Shown piece by piece: positions 23,723 through 32,239 of a stretch of DNA of 35,150 bases; position 1 is the stretch's first letter; each line of letters opens with the position of its first letter. Source of the DNA: an uncultured Rhodospirillales bacterium (lineage in GTDB: Bacteria > Pseudomonadota > Alphaproteobacteria > Acetobacterales > Acetobacteraceae); contig CAIYCW010000030.1 of NCBI GenBank assembly GCA_903924855.1, forward strand, positions 1 to 35,150. The letters run 5' to 3'. A program made the position numbers and the translations under genes. The notes beneath the pieces are model-generated. The model did no database searches, was not told where the DNA came from, and saw nothing but the letters and a program-made list of their open reading frames with translations.

Positions 23723-24634
23723 GTGCCCAACACCGATTTCCGCCGTGCGATGCGCTGGTATGTCCGTCGCGGCCGATCGATGCTGGAACAGCTCGGTGTG
23801 CTGCCGCCGCCGGCACACATCCCTCTGGTGCCGCAGTTCAGCGCGGCCGAGGCGGCGCGCGTGCACGCGGCGCTGCGCCTGCTGGCGCCCTGCGACGTGG
23901 TGGGCACCGGCAAGATCCGCATCGGCGGGCAGCTGGATGGCGGCTACGTGCTGGTGGACCAGCTCGATCCGCGCCAGCCGGTGCTCAGCATCGGCATCGG
24001 CCCCAGCGTGACCTTCGACACCGAGATGGCCGAGCGCGGCCATGTGCTGCATCTCTACGACCACACGATCGAGACCCTGCCTGGCGATCACCCGAGCTTC
24101 ACCTGGGAGAAGATCGGCGTGGCGCCCGAAACCGATCCGGCGCGCAACATGCGTTCGCTGGCGGACATGGCCGCCCGCCTGCCGCAAACCGGCTGCGATC
24201 CGATCCTGAAGATGGATGTGGAGAACGCCGAATGGGCGGTGCTGGCGGCAACGCCGCCCGCCGTGCTGCGCCAGTTCGCGCAGATCACCATCGAGCTGCA
24301 CCAGTTGCTCAGCCTGCACCAGACGGCGTTCAACACGCTGGCGGTGCAGGCGCTGCGCCATCTGACGCAGGATTTTGCGGTGGTGCATGTGCACGGCAAC
24401 AATTTCAGCCCGCTTGGCACCTCCGGCGGCTTCACCGTCAGCCGCACGCTGGAACTCACCCTGGTGCGCCGCGATCTGGTGCGGACCGCCCCCAACACAA
24501 CCTGGTATCCGACCGCGCTGGACACGCCGAACTGGGAGGATTGCCCGGACTATAATCTGTGGTTCTTCCCCTTCGCCCCGGGGTCGGAAAACCTGACGCT
24601 GCCAGACAGCGCGCCGCTTGTATCGCAGGGCTGA
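23723..24634 (+). CDS. FkbM-family SAM-dependent methyltransferase
   Basis: This protein of about 303 residues has an N-terminal basic helix ([19 protein letters not shown]) and then an FkbM methyltransferase domain. It shows [18 protein letters not shown], the SAM-site [26 protein letters not shown], and [15 protein letters not shown]. The C-terminal third has [13 protein letters not shown] and [11 protein letters not shown]. It would methylate an unknown hydroxyl, probably on a glycan. The start is uncertain: GTG 23723 has GGAGAG 7 bases upstream, while ATGs at 23642, 23687 and 23705 lack one. It is a different subtype from the FkbM protein at 5506-6708, without a coiled-coil tail. The aldolase gene follows after 17 bases. 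Confidence 0.8.
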   Translation: MPNTDFRRAMRWYVRRGRSMLEQLGVLPPPAHIPLVPQFSAAEAARVHAALRLLAPCDVVGTGKIRIGGQLDGGYVLVDQLDPRQPVLSIGIGPSVTFDTEMAERGHVLHLYDHTIETLPGDHPSFTWEKIGVAPETDPARNMRSLADMAARLPQTGCDPILKMDVENAEWAVLAATPPAVLRQFAQITIELHQLLSLHQTAFNTLAVQALRHLTQDFAVVHVHGNNFSPLGTSGGFTVSRTLELTLVRRDLVRTAPNTTWYPTALDTPNWEDCPDYNLWFFPFAPGSENLTLPDSAPLVSQG

Positions 24635-24651
24635 TCCTGCGATTTTCGGGC

Positions 24652-25437
24652 ATGGCCCATTCCTTCGAACCACCCGCCCCCGCCATTCTACGCAACACCG
24701 AGCTCGACACGGCCGAGATCTGGCAGGCCCGGGTTGATCTGGCAGCCTGTTTCCGCATGGCGGCGCGGCTCGGGCTGCAGGAGGGCATCTGCAACCATTT
24801 CTCCGCCATGGTGCCGGGCAGTGACGAGCTGTTCCTGGTCAACCCCTATGGCTGGGCGTTCGAGGAGATCACCGCCTCGCGCCTGCTGATCTGCAGCCTC
24901 GACGGCGCGGTGCTGGCAGGCAATGGCGTGCCGGAGGCCACCGCCTTCTACATCCACGCCCGCCTGCACGCCCGCCACAGGCGCGCCCGGGTGGCGCTGC
25001 ACACGCATATGCCAAACGCCACCGCACTTGCCATGCTCGAAGGCCCGCCTCTGCTCTGGGCCGGGCAGACCGCGCTGAAATTCCACGGCCGCACCGCGGT
25101 GGACGAGGCCTATAACGGCCTGGCGCTTGACTCCACCGAAGGCGACCGGATTGCCGCCGCGATGGGCGATGCCGATGTGGTGTTCCTGGCCAATCACGGC
25201 GTGATGGTGGTGGGGCCGAGCATCGCGGAAGCCTGGGATGATCTCTACTACCTGGAGCGCGCCTGCGAGGTGCAACGCCTGGCCATGGCCACCGGCCGCC
25301 CCCTGCGCAAGGTGGACCCGGATGTGGCGGCGCGCACCGCGGCCCAGATGCGGGCCGAGGACAGCTCCAGCGCCCGGCTGCATCTGGAGAGCGTCAAGCG
25401 CATCCTGGACCGGCATGAGCCGGAATATCGCCAGTGA
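24652..25437 (+). CDS. Class II aldolase/adducin-family protein
   Basis: This 261-residue cytosolic protein has the class II aldolase/adducin fold, like L-fuculose-phosphate aldolase and L-ribulose-5-phosphate epimerase. Zinc ligands are visible as His117 and His119 in [11 protein letters not shown] and His182 in [10 protein letters not shown], and a catalytic-type Glu95 in [24 protein letters not shown] near residue 45 is the phosphate or substrate loop region. The substrate cannot be read from the sequence; many bacterial relatives next to unrelated genes are uncharacterised. ATG 24652 is taken as start although the Shine-Dalgarno is weak. The stop overlaps the lipoprotein start (GTGA), which suggests co-translation. 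Confidence 0.82.
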   Translation: MAHSFEPPAPAILRNTELDTAEIWQARVDLAACFRMAARLGLQEGICNHFSAMVPGSDELFLVNPYGWAFEEITASRLLICSLDGAVLAGNGVPEATAFYIHARLHARHRRARVALHTHMPNATALAMLEGPPLLWAGQTALKFHGRTAVDEAYNGLALDSTEGDRIAAAMGDADVVFLANHGVMVVGPSIAEAWDDLYYLERACEVQRLAMATGRPLRKVDPDVAARTAAQMRAEDSSSARLHLESVKRILDRHEPEYRQ

Positions 25438-25874
25438 CCCTGCCACGCATCGCCCGCCACCTGCTGCCGCTGCTGACGCTGCTGGCCGGCTGCACGCCCA
25501 GCCTGTCCGGCCCGCCCTTTGTGCATCTGATCGACCGGCGCGATCTGGCAGGTTATTCAGCACCGAAGCCCAGCCCGGCCACCAAGCTGCCGCCCCTGCC
25601 GCTGGCCGTGGTGCGGTTCGACAGCGTGCAGGTCGATTTCCGCCCGCAGCTTGACGCCGCCATCGACGCGGCGCTGGCCCGCAAGCCGGATGTCGAGTTC
25701 AACGTGGTGTCACCGCTGACCCATGCATCCGCCCCGGATGCCACGATTCAGGCCCATGCCACCGAGGTTGCGCGCGAGATCGCCGAGCGCAGCGTGGACC
25801 CTGCGCGCATCCATCTCGGCGTGTCCGAGGTGCCAGGCCAGCCGGCACAGGAGATCCGCGTCTACGTGCGCTGA
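25434..25874 (+). CDS. Putative lipoprotein, unknown function
   Basis: This 146-residue protein begins with a lipoprotein signal peptide: basic MTLPRIARH, a hydrophobic core, and the lipobox LLAGC with Cys20 as the lipidated residue. The mature part has a Pro-rich spacer (about 30-55) and a small domain with VVRFDSVQVDFRPQLDAAID, PDVEFNVVSPL, AHATEVAREIAERSVDPARI and a final EIRVYVR. The alternation suggests an alpha/beta periplasmic domain. I do not recognise the family. The GTG at 25434 overlaps the stop of the aldolase gene by four bases. It would be a substrate of Lgt, LspA and the Lnt encoded at 2056. Confidence 0.75.
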   Translation: MTLPRIARHLLPLLTLLAGCTPSLSGPPFVHLIDRRDLAGYSAPKPSPATKLPPLPLAVVRFDSVQVDFRPQLDAAIDAALARKPDVEFNVVSPLTHASAPDATIQAHATEVAREIAERSVDPARIHLGVSEVPGQPAQEIRVYVR

Positions 25875-26061
25875 TCCGGCTGCTTGGCCCGGGTGTCTGG
25901 CCGCAGTCTCCAGCCCGACCGCGCTCGAGGCTCCCATGCGTCTGCGAAGCGTGTGGAGACGTGCGTTCTCCTCAATCGTTTCCATCCGCGGGGCGGCCGC
26001 TTCATCTTGTTGATGTTTTCATTTCATGTTATCGAAACTTTGTTAGGCTAAAGGATCGATC

Positions 26062-26619
26062 ATGAAATCGTCATTGTTTGTATCAGCACTTGCCGTAGCC
26101 CTGCTGCTGTCCCCGGTCGCTCGGGCGGACCTCCAGACGTATGATCTCTCTTACAGCACCGTCACCGGCGACTACGTCACGGGCACGATCACGATCGACA
26201 CCGCCGAGACCTACAGCAGAAGCAATCTCGTCGGCAGCCCGCCGCATTCCGTCTATTCGTTCGCTATCGTTCCCAATCTGACCTATGGCGGTCCGGAGTT
26301 CGCTGGCATTGGCACGCCCACCATCACTGGGTATGAGCAGGACAGCCTGAGCCAGAACGGTTCAATCTATCTCGACGTCTTTACCAACAACGTCAGCGTC
26401 GATCTTGGACTCCTCACCACCGGCGGGTTTACCAATGCGGCGCAGATCGGGGTAGGCACGCCGAGCACGGTGATGGATGTCACCTATGGCGAGACCAATT
26501 TCGAAATGACGGGCTCGATGACGCTGGTCAGCGACATCCCCGAACCCGCCTCGCTCGGGCTGTTCGCCACCGCCGCAGCCCTCCTGCCCATCCTGCGCCG
26601 CCGCCGCCCGCAAGGCTGA
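26062..26619 (+). CDS. PEP-CTERM sorting-domain exported protein
   Basis: This 185-residue protein has a signal peptide (MKSSLFVSALAVALLLSPVARA) and a C-terminal PEP-CTERM signal: Pro160-Glu161-Pro162, a hydrophobic helix ASLGLFATAAALLPIL and the basic end RRRRPQG. The mature part is rich in Thr, Ser, Gly, Asn and Tyr with short beta-type segments and has no Cys. PEP-CTERM proteins are cut and sorted at the membrane by an exosortase (EpsH), usually in exopolysaccharide-producing bacteria; none is in this window. AAAGGA lies 6 bases before the ATG. The upstream 60 bases and the gene itself are clearly lower in GC than the surroundings, which suggests acquisition or different selection. Confidence 0.85.
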   Translation: MKSSLFVSALAVALLLSPVARADLQTYDLSYSTVTGDYVTGTITIDTAETYSRSNLVGSPPHSVYSFAIVPNLTYGGPEFAGIGTPTITGYEQDSLSQNGSIYLDVFTNNVSVDLGLLTTGGFTNAAQIGVGTPSTVMDVTYGETNFEMTGSMTLVSDIPEPASLGLFATAAALLPILRRRRPQG

Positions 26620-26654
26620 ACGGCGCGACGGCATCGTCCGACCCGACAGCAAAA

Positions 26655-26682
26655 TCCGACCGATTGAGTCCAATCGGTCGGA
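26655..26682 (-). terminator. Intrinsic terminator of the S41 peptidase gene
   Basis: TCCGACCGATTG (26655-26666), AGTC, and CAATCGGTCGGA (26671-26682) form a perfect 12-base stem. On the minus strand it is followed by TTTTGCTG. It lies 7 bases after the peptidase stop and could also stop the convergent PEP-CTERM transcript. Confidence 0.7.
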
Positions 26683-26689
26683 CCGAACT

Positions 26690-28381
26690 CTAGCCCTGCG
26701 CGCGCAGCATGCGCACCGCATGGGTGATCAGATCGACATCACCCTCCAGCAGATCGGCGGTGGTGAGGTGATGCACCTCATCGGGCACGATGCCGGTCTC
26801 CTCCAGCTCCATCCCCTCGCCGATGCCCACGCGCACCGCGCGGCGGATCGCAACCCTCAGATCGGCACCGCCGGGCAGGCCGGTGGGGCGCCCGGGCGTG
26901 AGGCGCTCGCCGCGCAGCAGGGTCTGGATGTCGCTGTATTTCCAGCGATTGGCGCCACCCGCCCCGGTGTTGGCGTGCACGCCCAGGATCTTGCCGATGC
27001 GGTGGTCGCGGAAGCCCGCGATGAAGATGTCGGTGGCCGAATAACTTAGGGCCGAGGTGATCAGCAGCACCGGACCCGGATAGATCCGCTCGGCGGAGCG
27101 GATCTCGTTCACATCCGTCATCGGATAGGCGCTCGACCACACCGAGCCGGTCTGCTGGGCGCGCTGCAGCGACGGAATCCAGCGCGACAGATTCTCCGAC
27201 ATCGCCGGGTTGTCGCGTGTCTGCATCTGGCAGAGCTTCAGATTGGCCTCGGTCGCCAGAAACTCCATGCGCATCGGCTGCACCGGCCGGTCGCTGAAGA
27301 ACTGCAGCAGCCGTTCGGCGGCGGTGACCAGCCCGCCCGGATTGTCGCGCACATCGATGATCAGCCCGGTCTGCGGCAGGCGCTGCAGCAGCATGGCGAT
27401 GTCATCAAGGAACCCGTCAGGGTCGGAGGTGTTGAAGCTGCGGATGCGCAGATGGGCGAAGGGCTTGCCGTCCAGCATGCCCTTCCAGGCGCGCACCTGG
27501 GTGAGGCGGGTGGGCACGCCCTCCTCGAACGGATGCTCGTCATGCACCTCGTGGTGATGCACCTCATGGCCGTGGGTTTCGTGATGCACCACCTTGGGGT
27601 GAAACACCGTCTTGCGGTGCCGGCGCAGCGCATCGCCCATGTCGTCCAGTGCCAGCACCAGCGAATGCGCCGGCGCAGGGGCGGCCGGCTTGTGGCGCAC
27701 ATGCGCGTCAGTATTCAGCCCGCACACCCGCCAATCCATATGGGTGCGATGGCGATGGCCGTCATGCGCCTGGTATTCAATCTCGACATACATCTCATCG
27801 GGCGGCGCCAGGCGCAGCATCGGCCGCTGGGTGAGGGCCGCCACCGCGCGGGCCTGGGAGGCGGCGCGGTTGGCGCCACCGGTGAAGCGGGCCAGCTTCT
27901 CGATGGCGCGGAAGATCGGAATGCCGCTCCAGGCCAGGATCTGCACGCCCTCCGCGAACGGTGCGTGCACGCAGCCCGGCATCACATGCGTCACGATCAC
28001 GCGGCGCACGCCGGCATCGGTTGCAATCCCCACCTGGAACGGCAGATAGGCCACCTTGCTCGCATAGGCCTCGGGCAGGGTGTAGACCGTGTGCAGGTCG
28101 CGCAGCTCGGCGAACACACCCACCAGCTCGGAATGAAAACACGTCTCGGTGGCCAGGTCCTGCACCGAGTGCGACAGCGAGCGCAGACGGGCCACCGGGT
28201 CGAAGCCATGCGCCATGCGCTTGTGCGGCAGATGGGCGTAGTGATCGGCCAGCACGCGCGCCGCCGCATCGACGATGATGCGCTTCTCCTCCACGGAGAG
28301 CGGTTTCACGCTGGCCATGAAATCCTGCAGCGACTGCGAATTGTGCCAGTCAATCCCGTCAAAAGCGTCAGTGGCGTGCAT
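26690..28381 (-). CDS. S41-family peptidase with His-rich insert
   Basis: This 563-residue protein has an S41 (C-terminal processing protease/IRBP-type) catalytic core in its second half: FAHLRIRSFN (about 308-317), GLIIDVRDNPGG (339-350) and SALSYSATDIFIAGF (443-457). Ser448 aligns with the nucleophile of the usual SASASE motif. The Lys of the usual FGKG motif is absent; VHANTGAGGANRW stands there, as I recall from a distinct S41 subgroup. Residues 261-283 hold ten His in 23 positions, a probable metal-binding loop. The N-terminal 250 residues include a helical region and a probable PDZ-like part (VIVTHVMPGCVHAPFAEGVQILAWSGIPI). No signal peptide is seen, so a cytosolic location is likely. 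ATG 28381 has GGAG 7-8 bases upstream. The gene is divergent from the cyclase. Confidence 0.8.
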   Translation of the reverse strand: MHATDAFDGIDWHNSQSLQDFMASVKPLSVEEKRIIVDAAARVLADHYAHLPHKRMAHGFDPVARLRSLSHSVQDLATETCFHSELVGVFAELRDLHTVYTLPEAYASKVAYLPFQVGIATDAGVRRVIVTHVMPGCVHAPFAEGVQILAWSGIPIFRAIEKLARFTGGANRAASQARAVAALTQRPMLRLAPPDEMYVEIEYQAHDGHRHRTHMDWRVCGLNTDAHVRHKPAAPAPAHSLVLALDDMGDALRRHRKTVFHPKVVHHETHGHEVHHHEVHDEHPFEEGVPTRLTQVRAWKGMLDGKPFAHLRIRSFNTSDPDGFLDDIAMLLQRLPQTGLIIDVRDNPGGLVTAAERLLQFFSDRPVQPMRMEFLATEANLKLCQMQTRDNPAMSENLSRWIPSLQRAQQTGSVWSSAYPMTDVNEIRSAERIYPGPVLLITSALSYSATDIFIAGFRDHRIGKILGVHANTGAGGANRWKYSDIQTLLRGERLTPGRPTGLPGGADLRVAIRRAVRVGIGEGMELEETGIVPDEVHHLTTADLLEGDVDLITHAVRMLRAQG

Positions 28382-28452
28382 GGGTCAACTCCGATACGTC
28401 AACGGTTGCTGCGGTGTGCGGGCGGGCGCAATATGAAGAGGATGATCGGTGC

Positions 28453-31400
28453 ATGATGCACCACGGTGATTGCATGCTCTGCCCGCACTGCCAGTCGGAC
28501 AATTCTGACACCAGCCGCTTCTGTGACAATTGCGGCAATTCCCTAGTTGTGTCGTGCGGTGGTTGTGGTGCAGTCGGCCGTCCCGGCGCGCGGTTCTGTT
28601 CGCAATGCGGCACGCGGCTGGGCGGCGGCAAACCGGCGGCACCGGTTCCGGAACAGGTCGTTGCGCCAGAAGAACGCCAAAATCCATTTTCGAGGCATAT
28701 CGAGGAAGGTGAGCGTAAGCAAGTAACGGTTTTGTTTGCCGATATACGCGGCGCCACCGAGCTGATCGACGCGTTGGACCCGGAAGCCGCCATGGGGCTG
28801 CTCGACCCGGCGCTGGCCGCGATGACCGAGGCGGTGCAGCGCTTCGGCGGCACGGTGAACCGCGTGCAGGGTGATGGCATCATGGCGCTGTTCGGCGCCC
28901 CGGTGGCGAGCGAGGACCATGCCGCCCGCGCCTGCCTGGCTGCCCAGGCGATACTGAGCGGCGTGCAGGCGCTGCACGGCCATATCGCGGTGCGAGTCGG
29001 CATGCATTCCGGCGAGGTGGTGATCCGCGCCGTGGGCCATGATCCGTCCGATTACGACGCGGTCGGCGTCACCGCGCATCTGGCGCATCGCATCGAGCAG
29101 CTCGCCGCCCCCAACACCGCCTGCCTCACCGGGCGCACCGCCCTGCTGGCGCATGGCACCGTCGATCTCGAACTGCTCGGCCCGCGTCGCATCGCGGGCA
29201 TCGCCGAGCCGGTGGAGCTGTTCCGGCTGATCTCCGCCCATGAGCGCCCGGCCTGGGAGGTGCGCGCGGCGGCCGGGCGGATGACGCGCTTCCTCGGGCG
29301 CGACCCCGAGATGCGCCAGCTGGAGACATCGCTCGGCCGCGCCGCGATGAGCCGCGGCCAGGTCGTGGCGCTGATCGCGGAGCCCGGCATGGGCAAGTCC
29401 CGCCTGGTGCATGAATTCCTCAGCCGGCTGCCGCAGGGCTATTGGAACGTGGTCACCGCGGCCGCCATGAGCCACGGCGTGCACGCCCCCTACCGGCTGG
29501 CCGCCGATCTGATCCGCGCCGTCCTCGGCGTGGACCGACAGCATGACCGCGCCGAGGTCACCCGCAAGCTGGCCCACACGCTGTCCCTGCTGGGGCTGGA
29601 TTCGCCGGAGGATGCAGCCCCCCTGGAGAGCCTGCTCGACCTGCCGGTGACCGATGCCACCTGGAACGAGCTGTCCCCCGATGCGCGCCAGGAGCGCATG
29701 CTGCCGGTGCTCAAGACCGTCATGCTGCGCGAATGCGCGATCCGCCCGCTGCTGCTGCTGCTGGAGGATCTGCACTGGGCCGATCCCCAATCCGAAGCCC
29801 TGCTCGATGTGCTGGTGGACGGGCTGGGGGCCGCGCGCTGCATGCTGCTGCTCACCAGCCGCCCGGTGTCCGGCGCCGGCTGGACCGGCATCGCCGGGCG
29901 CAGCTTCGCAACCTTCCTGCATCTCGGCCCGCTGCTGCCGGAGGCCGCCCACCGCCTGCTGGAGGAGATGCTGGGGCGCGGCGAGCAGCTGGCGCCGCTG
30001 CGCGCGCGCATCGTCGAGCAATCGGACGGCACGCCGCTGTTCATCGAGGAACTCGCCCGCTCGCTGATCGAGCAGGGCATCGTCGTGGCCGATCCACCGG
30101 CGATGCGGCTGACGCGCGAGATGGTCGATCTGCAACTGCCGGCCAGCGTGCAGGGCGTGGTGGCCGCGCGTATCGACCAGCTTCCAGCCGATCACCGCAG
30201 GCTGCTGCAGGTGGCGGCCGTCATCGGCAAGGACGTGCCGCATGACATCCTGGCCGCCACCGCCGATCTCACCGAACGCGCCTTGGTCGAGCAGCTGCGC
30301 GCCCTGCAGGCGGCGGAGTTCCTTTATGAGGTCACCTCCTCGGCCGGGCAGGAATACACGTTCAAGCACGGCCTGACCCAGACGGTGGCCTATGAGAGCA
30401 TGCTCCGGCGGCAGCGCCGCGAACTGCATGCCCGCGTGCTGCTGGCGCTGGAGGAACACGCAGCCGATCGCGCCGATGAGCTGACCGACACGCTGGCCGA
30501 ACACGCGATGCGCGGCGAGGTCTGGCAGCGCGCCGTCGAACTCACCATGCGCGCCGGGCATCGGGCCAACACGCGCTCCGCCTGGACGGCGGCGGTGGCC
30601 TTCTTCGACCAGGCGCTGGAGGCGCTGTCCCATCTGCCGGAAACCCCGCAGACATTGCGCCAGGGCATCGACACACGCCTCGGCCTGCGCGTGGCGCTGG
30701 GACCGCTGACCCGGATGGACCGCGTGTTGCAGGTGCTGGAGGAGGCGGCCGGCATCGCCCAACGGCTGGGCGATCTGCCGCGGATGACGCAGATCGATGT
30801 CAGCCGCTGCGTGTTCCAGACCATTCTGGGCCATCTGGACGATGCGATCGCCGTCGGCACCAGCAGCGTGCGCGAGGCCGCCCGGCTGGAGGAGCCGGCA
30901 CCCCGGCTCAACGCCTCCTACGCCCTGGCGCAGGCACATTGGTTCGCCGGCCATTTCGCCGAGGCCGAGCGGGTGCTGGAGGTCAACCTGCCCCTGTTGC
31001 GCGGCCAGATGCGGCTGCGCAGCGCCGGCACCACCGGCAGCATCTCGGTGCTGTCGCTGGTCTGCCTGTCCAAGACCTACGCCATCACCGGCGCCTTCGA
31101 GCATGCAAGCGAGCTGGCCGCCGAGGCGCAGGCGATCGCGGCCGAGACCCGCAAACCCTACGATCTCACCTATGGCCAGATTGCCGCGGGCTTCGCCCAT
31201 CTGCTGGCCGGCCGCGCCGAGGAGGCGGTGGCGGATCTGGTGATCGCGCTGGATCACTGCCGCTCCGGCAACGTGCCGGTGCTGATCCCGTCGGTGGCCC
31301 GCTATCTGGGCCGTGCCTACGCCCAGGTCGGCCGGTCCGACGAGGCGCATGACCTGCTGGACGACACGATCGAGCATTGCCGCTCGCAAAGCATGGTGGC

Positions 31401-31728
31401 GCTGAGCATCTGGTGCGGCCTCGCCTCCGGCCACGCGCATCTGGAGGGCGGCACGCATGACGATGCAATCAGCCGGCTGGAGCACAGCGTCGATCTGGCC
31501 CGCGCGCATTCCTACCGTCCGGCGGAGGCGCATGGCTGGCATTTGCTCGCCCGCTCGCATTTCGCCCAGGGCCGGATCGTGGATGCCCGCCGCGCGCTGC
31601 TTTCGGCGGAGAAACTCGCCTTCGAACTCGGCATGCGCCCCGAATTGGCCGCGATTGCAACGACCAAGCGGCAATTCGGCATCGACGCGCCGGTTTCGCT
31701 GCTGCCCAAGTCACGTGCGAGAGGGTGA
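28453..31728 (+). CDS. Zinc-ribbon / class III adenylate cyclase / ATPase / TPR signalling protein
   Basis: This protein of 1091 residues has four parts. A double zinc ribbon (about 8-60) has CPHC, CDNC, CGGC and CSQC pairs. A class III nucleotidyl cyclase domain (about 85-265) has metal-binding Asp97 in VLFADIRG and Asp141 in QGDGIMALFGAP. An AAA/STAND-type ATPase (about 285-600) has Walker A AEPGMGKSR with Lys315 and Walker B LLLLLEDLHWADP. Residues from about 680 are helical TPR-like repeats. Such proteins probably make cAMP in response to a signal sensed by the repeats. ATG 28453 was chosen because AGAGGA lies 10 bases upstream; ATG 28474 or GTG 28414 are alternatives. The hairpin at 31729 follows the stop. 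It is divergent from the S41 gene by 71 bases, and a Crp-family gene lies 2.5 kb downstream. Confidence 0.88.
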   Translation: MMHHGDCMLCPHCQSDNSDTSRFCDNCGNSLVVSCGGCGAVGRPGARFCSQCGTRLGGGKPAAPVPEQVVAPEERQNPFSRHIEEGERKQVTVLFADIRGATELIDALDPEAAMGLLDPALAAMTEAVQRFGGTVNRVQGDGIMALFGAPVASEDHAARACLAAQAILSGVQALHGHIAVRVGMHSGEVVIRAVGHDPSDYDAVGVTAHLAHRIEQLAAPNTACLTGRTALLAHGTVDLELLGPRRIAGIAEPVELFRLISAHERPAWEVRAAAGRMTRFLGRDPEMRQLETSLGRAAMSRGQVVALIAEPGMGKSRLVHEFLSRLPQGYWNVVTAAAMSHGVHAPYRLAADLIRAVLGVDRQHDRAEVTRKLAHTLSLLGLDSPEDAAPLESLLDLPVTDATWNELSPDARQERMLPVLKTVMLRECAIRPLLLLLEDLHWADPQSEALLDVLVDGLGAARCMLLLTSRPVSGAGWTGIAGRSFATFLHLGPLLPEAAHRLLEEMLGRGEQLAPLRARIVEQSDGTPLFIEELARSLIEQGIVVADPPAMRLTREMVDLQLPASVQGVVAARIDQLPADHRRLLQVAAVIGKDVPHDILAATADLTERALVEQLRALQAAEFLYEVTSSAGQEYTFKHGLTQTVAYESMLRRQRRELHARVLLALEEHAADRADELTDTLAEHAMRGEVWQRAVELTMRAGHRANTRSAWTAAVAFFDQALEALSHLPETPQTLRQGIDTRLGLRVALGPLTRMDRVLQVLEEAAGIAQRLGDLPRMTQIDVSRCVFQTILGHLDDAIAVGTSSVREAARLEEPAPRLNASYALAQAHWFAGHFAEAERVLEVNLPLLRGQMRLRSAGTTGSISVLSLVCLSKTYAITGAFEHASELAAEAQAIAAETRKPYDLTYGQIAAGFAHLLAGRAEEAVADLVIALDHCRSGNVPVLIPSVARYLGRAYAQVGRSDEAHDLLDDTIEHCRSQSMVALSIWCGLASGHAHLEGGTHDDAISRLEHSVDLARAHSYRPAEAHGWHLLARSHFAQGRIVDARRALLSAEKLAFELGMRPELAAIATTKRQFGIDAPVSLLPKSRARG

Positions 31729-31799
31729 AAGTTTTTTGACCCTGATTCTTAAAACAGTCAGCACTTTGTTCTTTTTTGAAAAAAAGAACCAAAAAACTT
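31729..31799. terminator. AT-rich nested hairpin, copy C; terminator of the cyclase gene
   Basis: An outer pair AAGTTTTTT (31729-31737) and AAAAAACTT (31791-31799) encloses an inner pair GTTCTTTTTT (31768-31777) and AAAAAAGAAC (31780-31789) with two loop bases. It starts within one base of the cyclase stop codon. It is the most complete of the three related elements in the window and separates the cyclase from the RiPP operon. Confidence 0.65.
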
Positions 31800-31880
31800 C
31801 TATCCGTTTGGACACGGCTTCACCACCATCAGGGCGGCTCTCACCGATGTGGCCTCTGACTTCACGGAAATTCCCAAATT

Positions 31881-31897
31881 TGTGTACCAGGTACGTA
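31881..31897 (+). promoter_or_regulatory. Candidate operator upstream of the RiPP operon
   Basis: TGTGTACC, A, GGTACGTA is a 17-base dyad in which six of eight positions pair, with a perfect 11-base core GTACCAGGTAC (31884-31894). It lies 57-73 bases before the precursor start and next to a TATAGG (31896-31901) that could be a -10 box, although no good -35 box precedes it. The TGTG half-site start recalls Crp-family sites. The operon encodes a Crp/Fnr-type regulator, so autoregulation is a reasonable guess, no more. Confidence 0.3.
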
Positions 31898-31953
31898 TAG
31901 GCAAGGATTGGCCCACTGCCCTAGCGTGAGCTTGCCCAACCTGGAGGTGCAAA

Positions 31954-32229
31954 ATGTCCCTTTATAACGTCGCTGGTATGCCTGAGGGTGAGCCGAAGCC
32001 GATCAACCTGTCGGATCTCGGCAACATCCTGAAAATCCTGGTCAAGAACCCGTCCATCCGTTCGGACATGTTCGCCAATCCGCAGCAGACCCTCGCCCGC
32101 CTCAACTACGAGGCCCATGGCGATGCGGTGAAGTTCTTCGCCTCGCTGAGCGGCGCTGACTTCCATGCCGCGGCCGACGCCTTCGCACCGGCCCATCCGG
32201 ATCCGGCTCTCGGCATGGCTGAGATGTGA
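31954..32229 (+). CDS. RiPP precursor-like peptide (LigA-like leader)
   Basis: This 91-residue peptide has no Cys, signal peptide or membrane segment. Residues about 18-75 form helices in a pattern (NLSDLGNILKILVKNPSIRS, then MFANPQQTLARLNY and AVKFFASLSGADF) reminiscent of the LigA-type/NHLP-type leaders known from radical SAM RiPP systems. Residues about 70-91 (ADAFAPAHPDPALGMAEM at the end) are a plausible core with Ala, Pro, His and Asp. It has the best ribosome binding site in the window (GGAGG at 31943-31947, 6 bases before ATG), fitting high production. The radical SAM maturase gene starts 10 bases after its stop. The precursor role is inferred from size and position; no double-Gly cleavage site is visible. 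Confidence 0.7.
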   Translation: MSLYNVAGMPEGEPKPINLSDLGNILKILVKNPSIRSDMFANPQQTLARLNYEAHGDAVKFFASLSGADFHAAADAFAPAHPDPALGMAEM

Positions 32230-32239
32230 TCCAAAGGCG

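Noticed and set aside
21551..24634. A single plus-strand open frame of more than 1000 codons ending with the FkbM methyltransferase
   Set aside because: Only its last 300 or so codons show protein-like motifs. The rest is antisense to transketolase, whose motifs are complete, and reflects GC-rich codon use.
25906..25960. Inverted repeat GTCTCCA and TGGAGAC upstream of the PEP-CTERM gene
   Set aside because: Seven-base arms with a 41-base gap are expected by chance; no further structure supports it.
28543..31674. Minus-strand open frame of over 1000 codons opposite the cyclase
   Set aside because: The translation is His/Gln/Gly/Arg-rich without recognisable domains, while the plus strand has zinc ribbon, cyclase and ATPase motifs in order.
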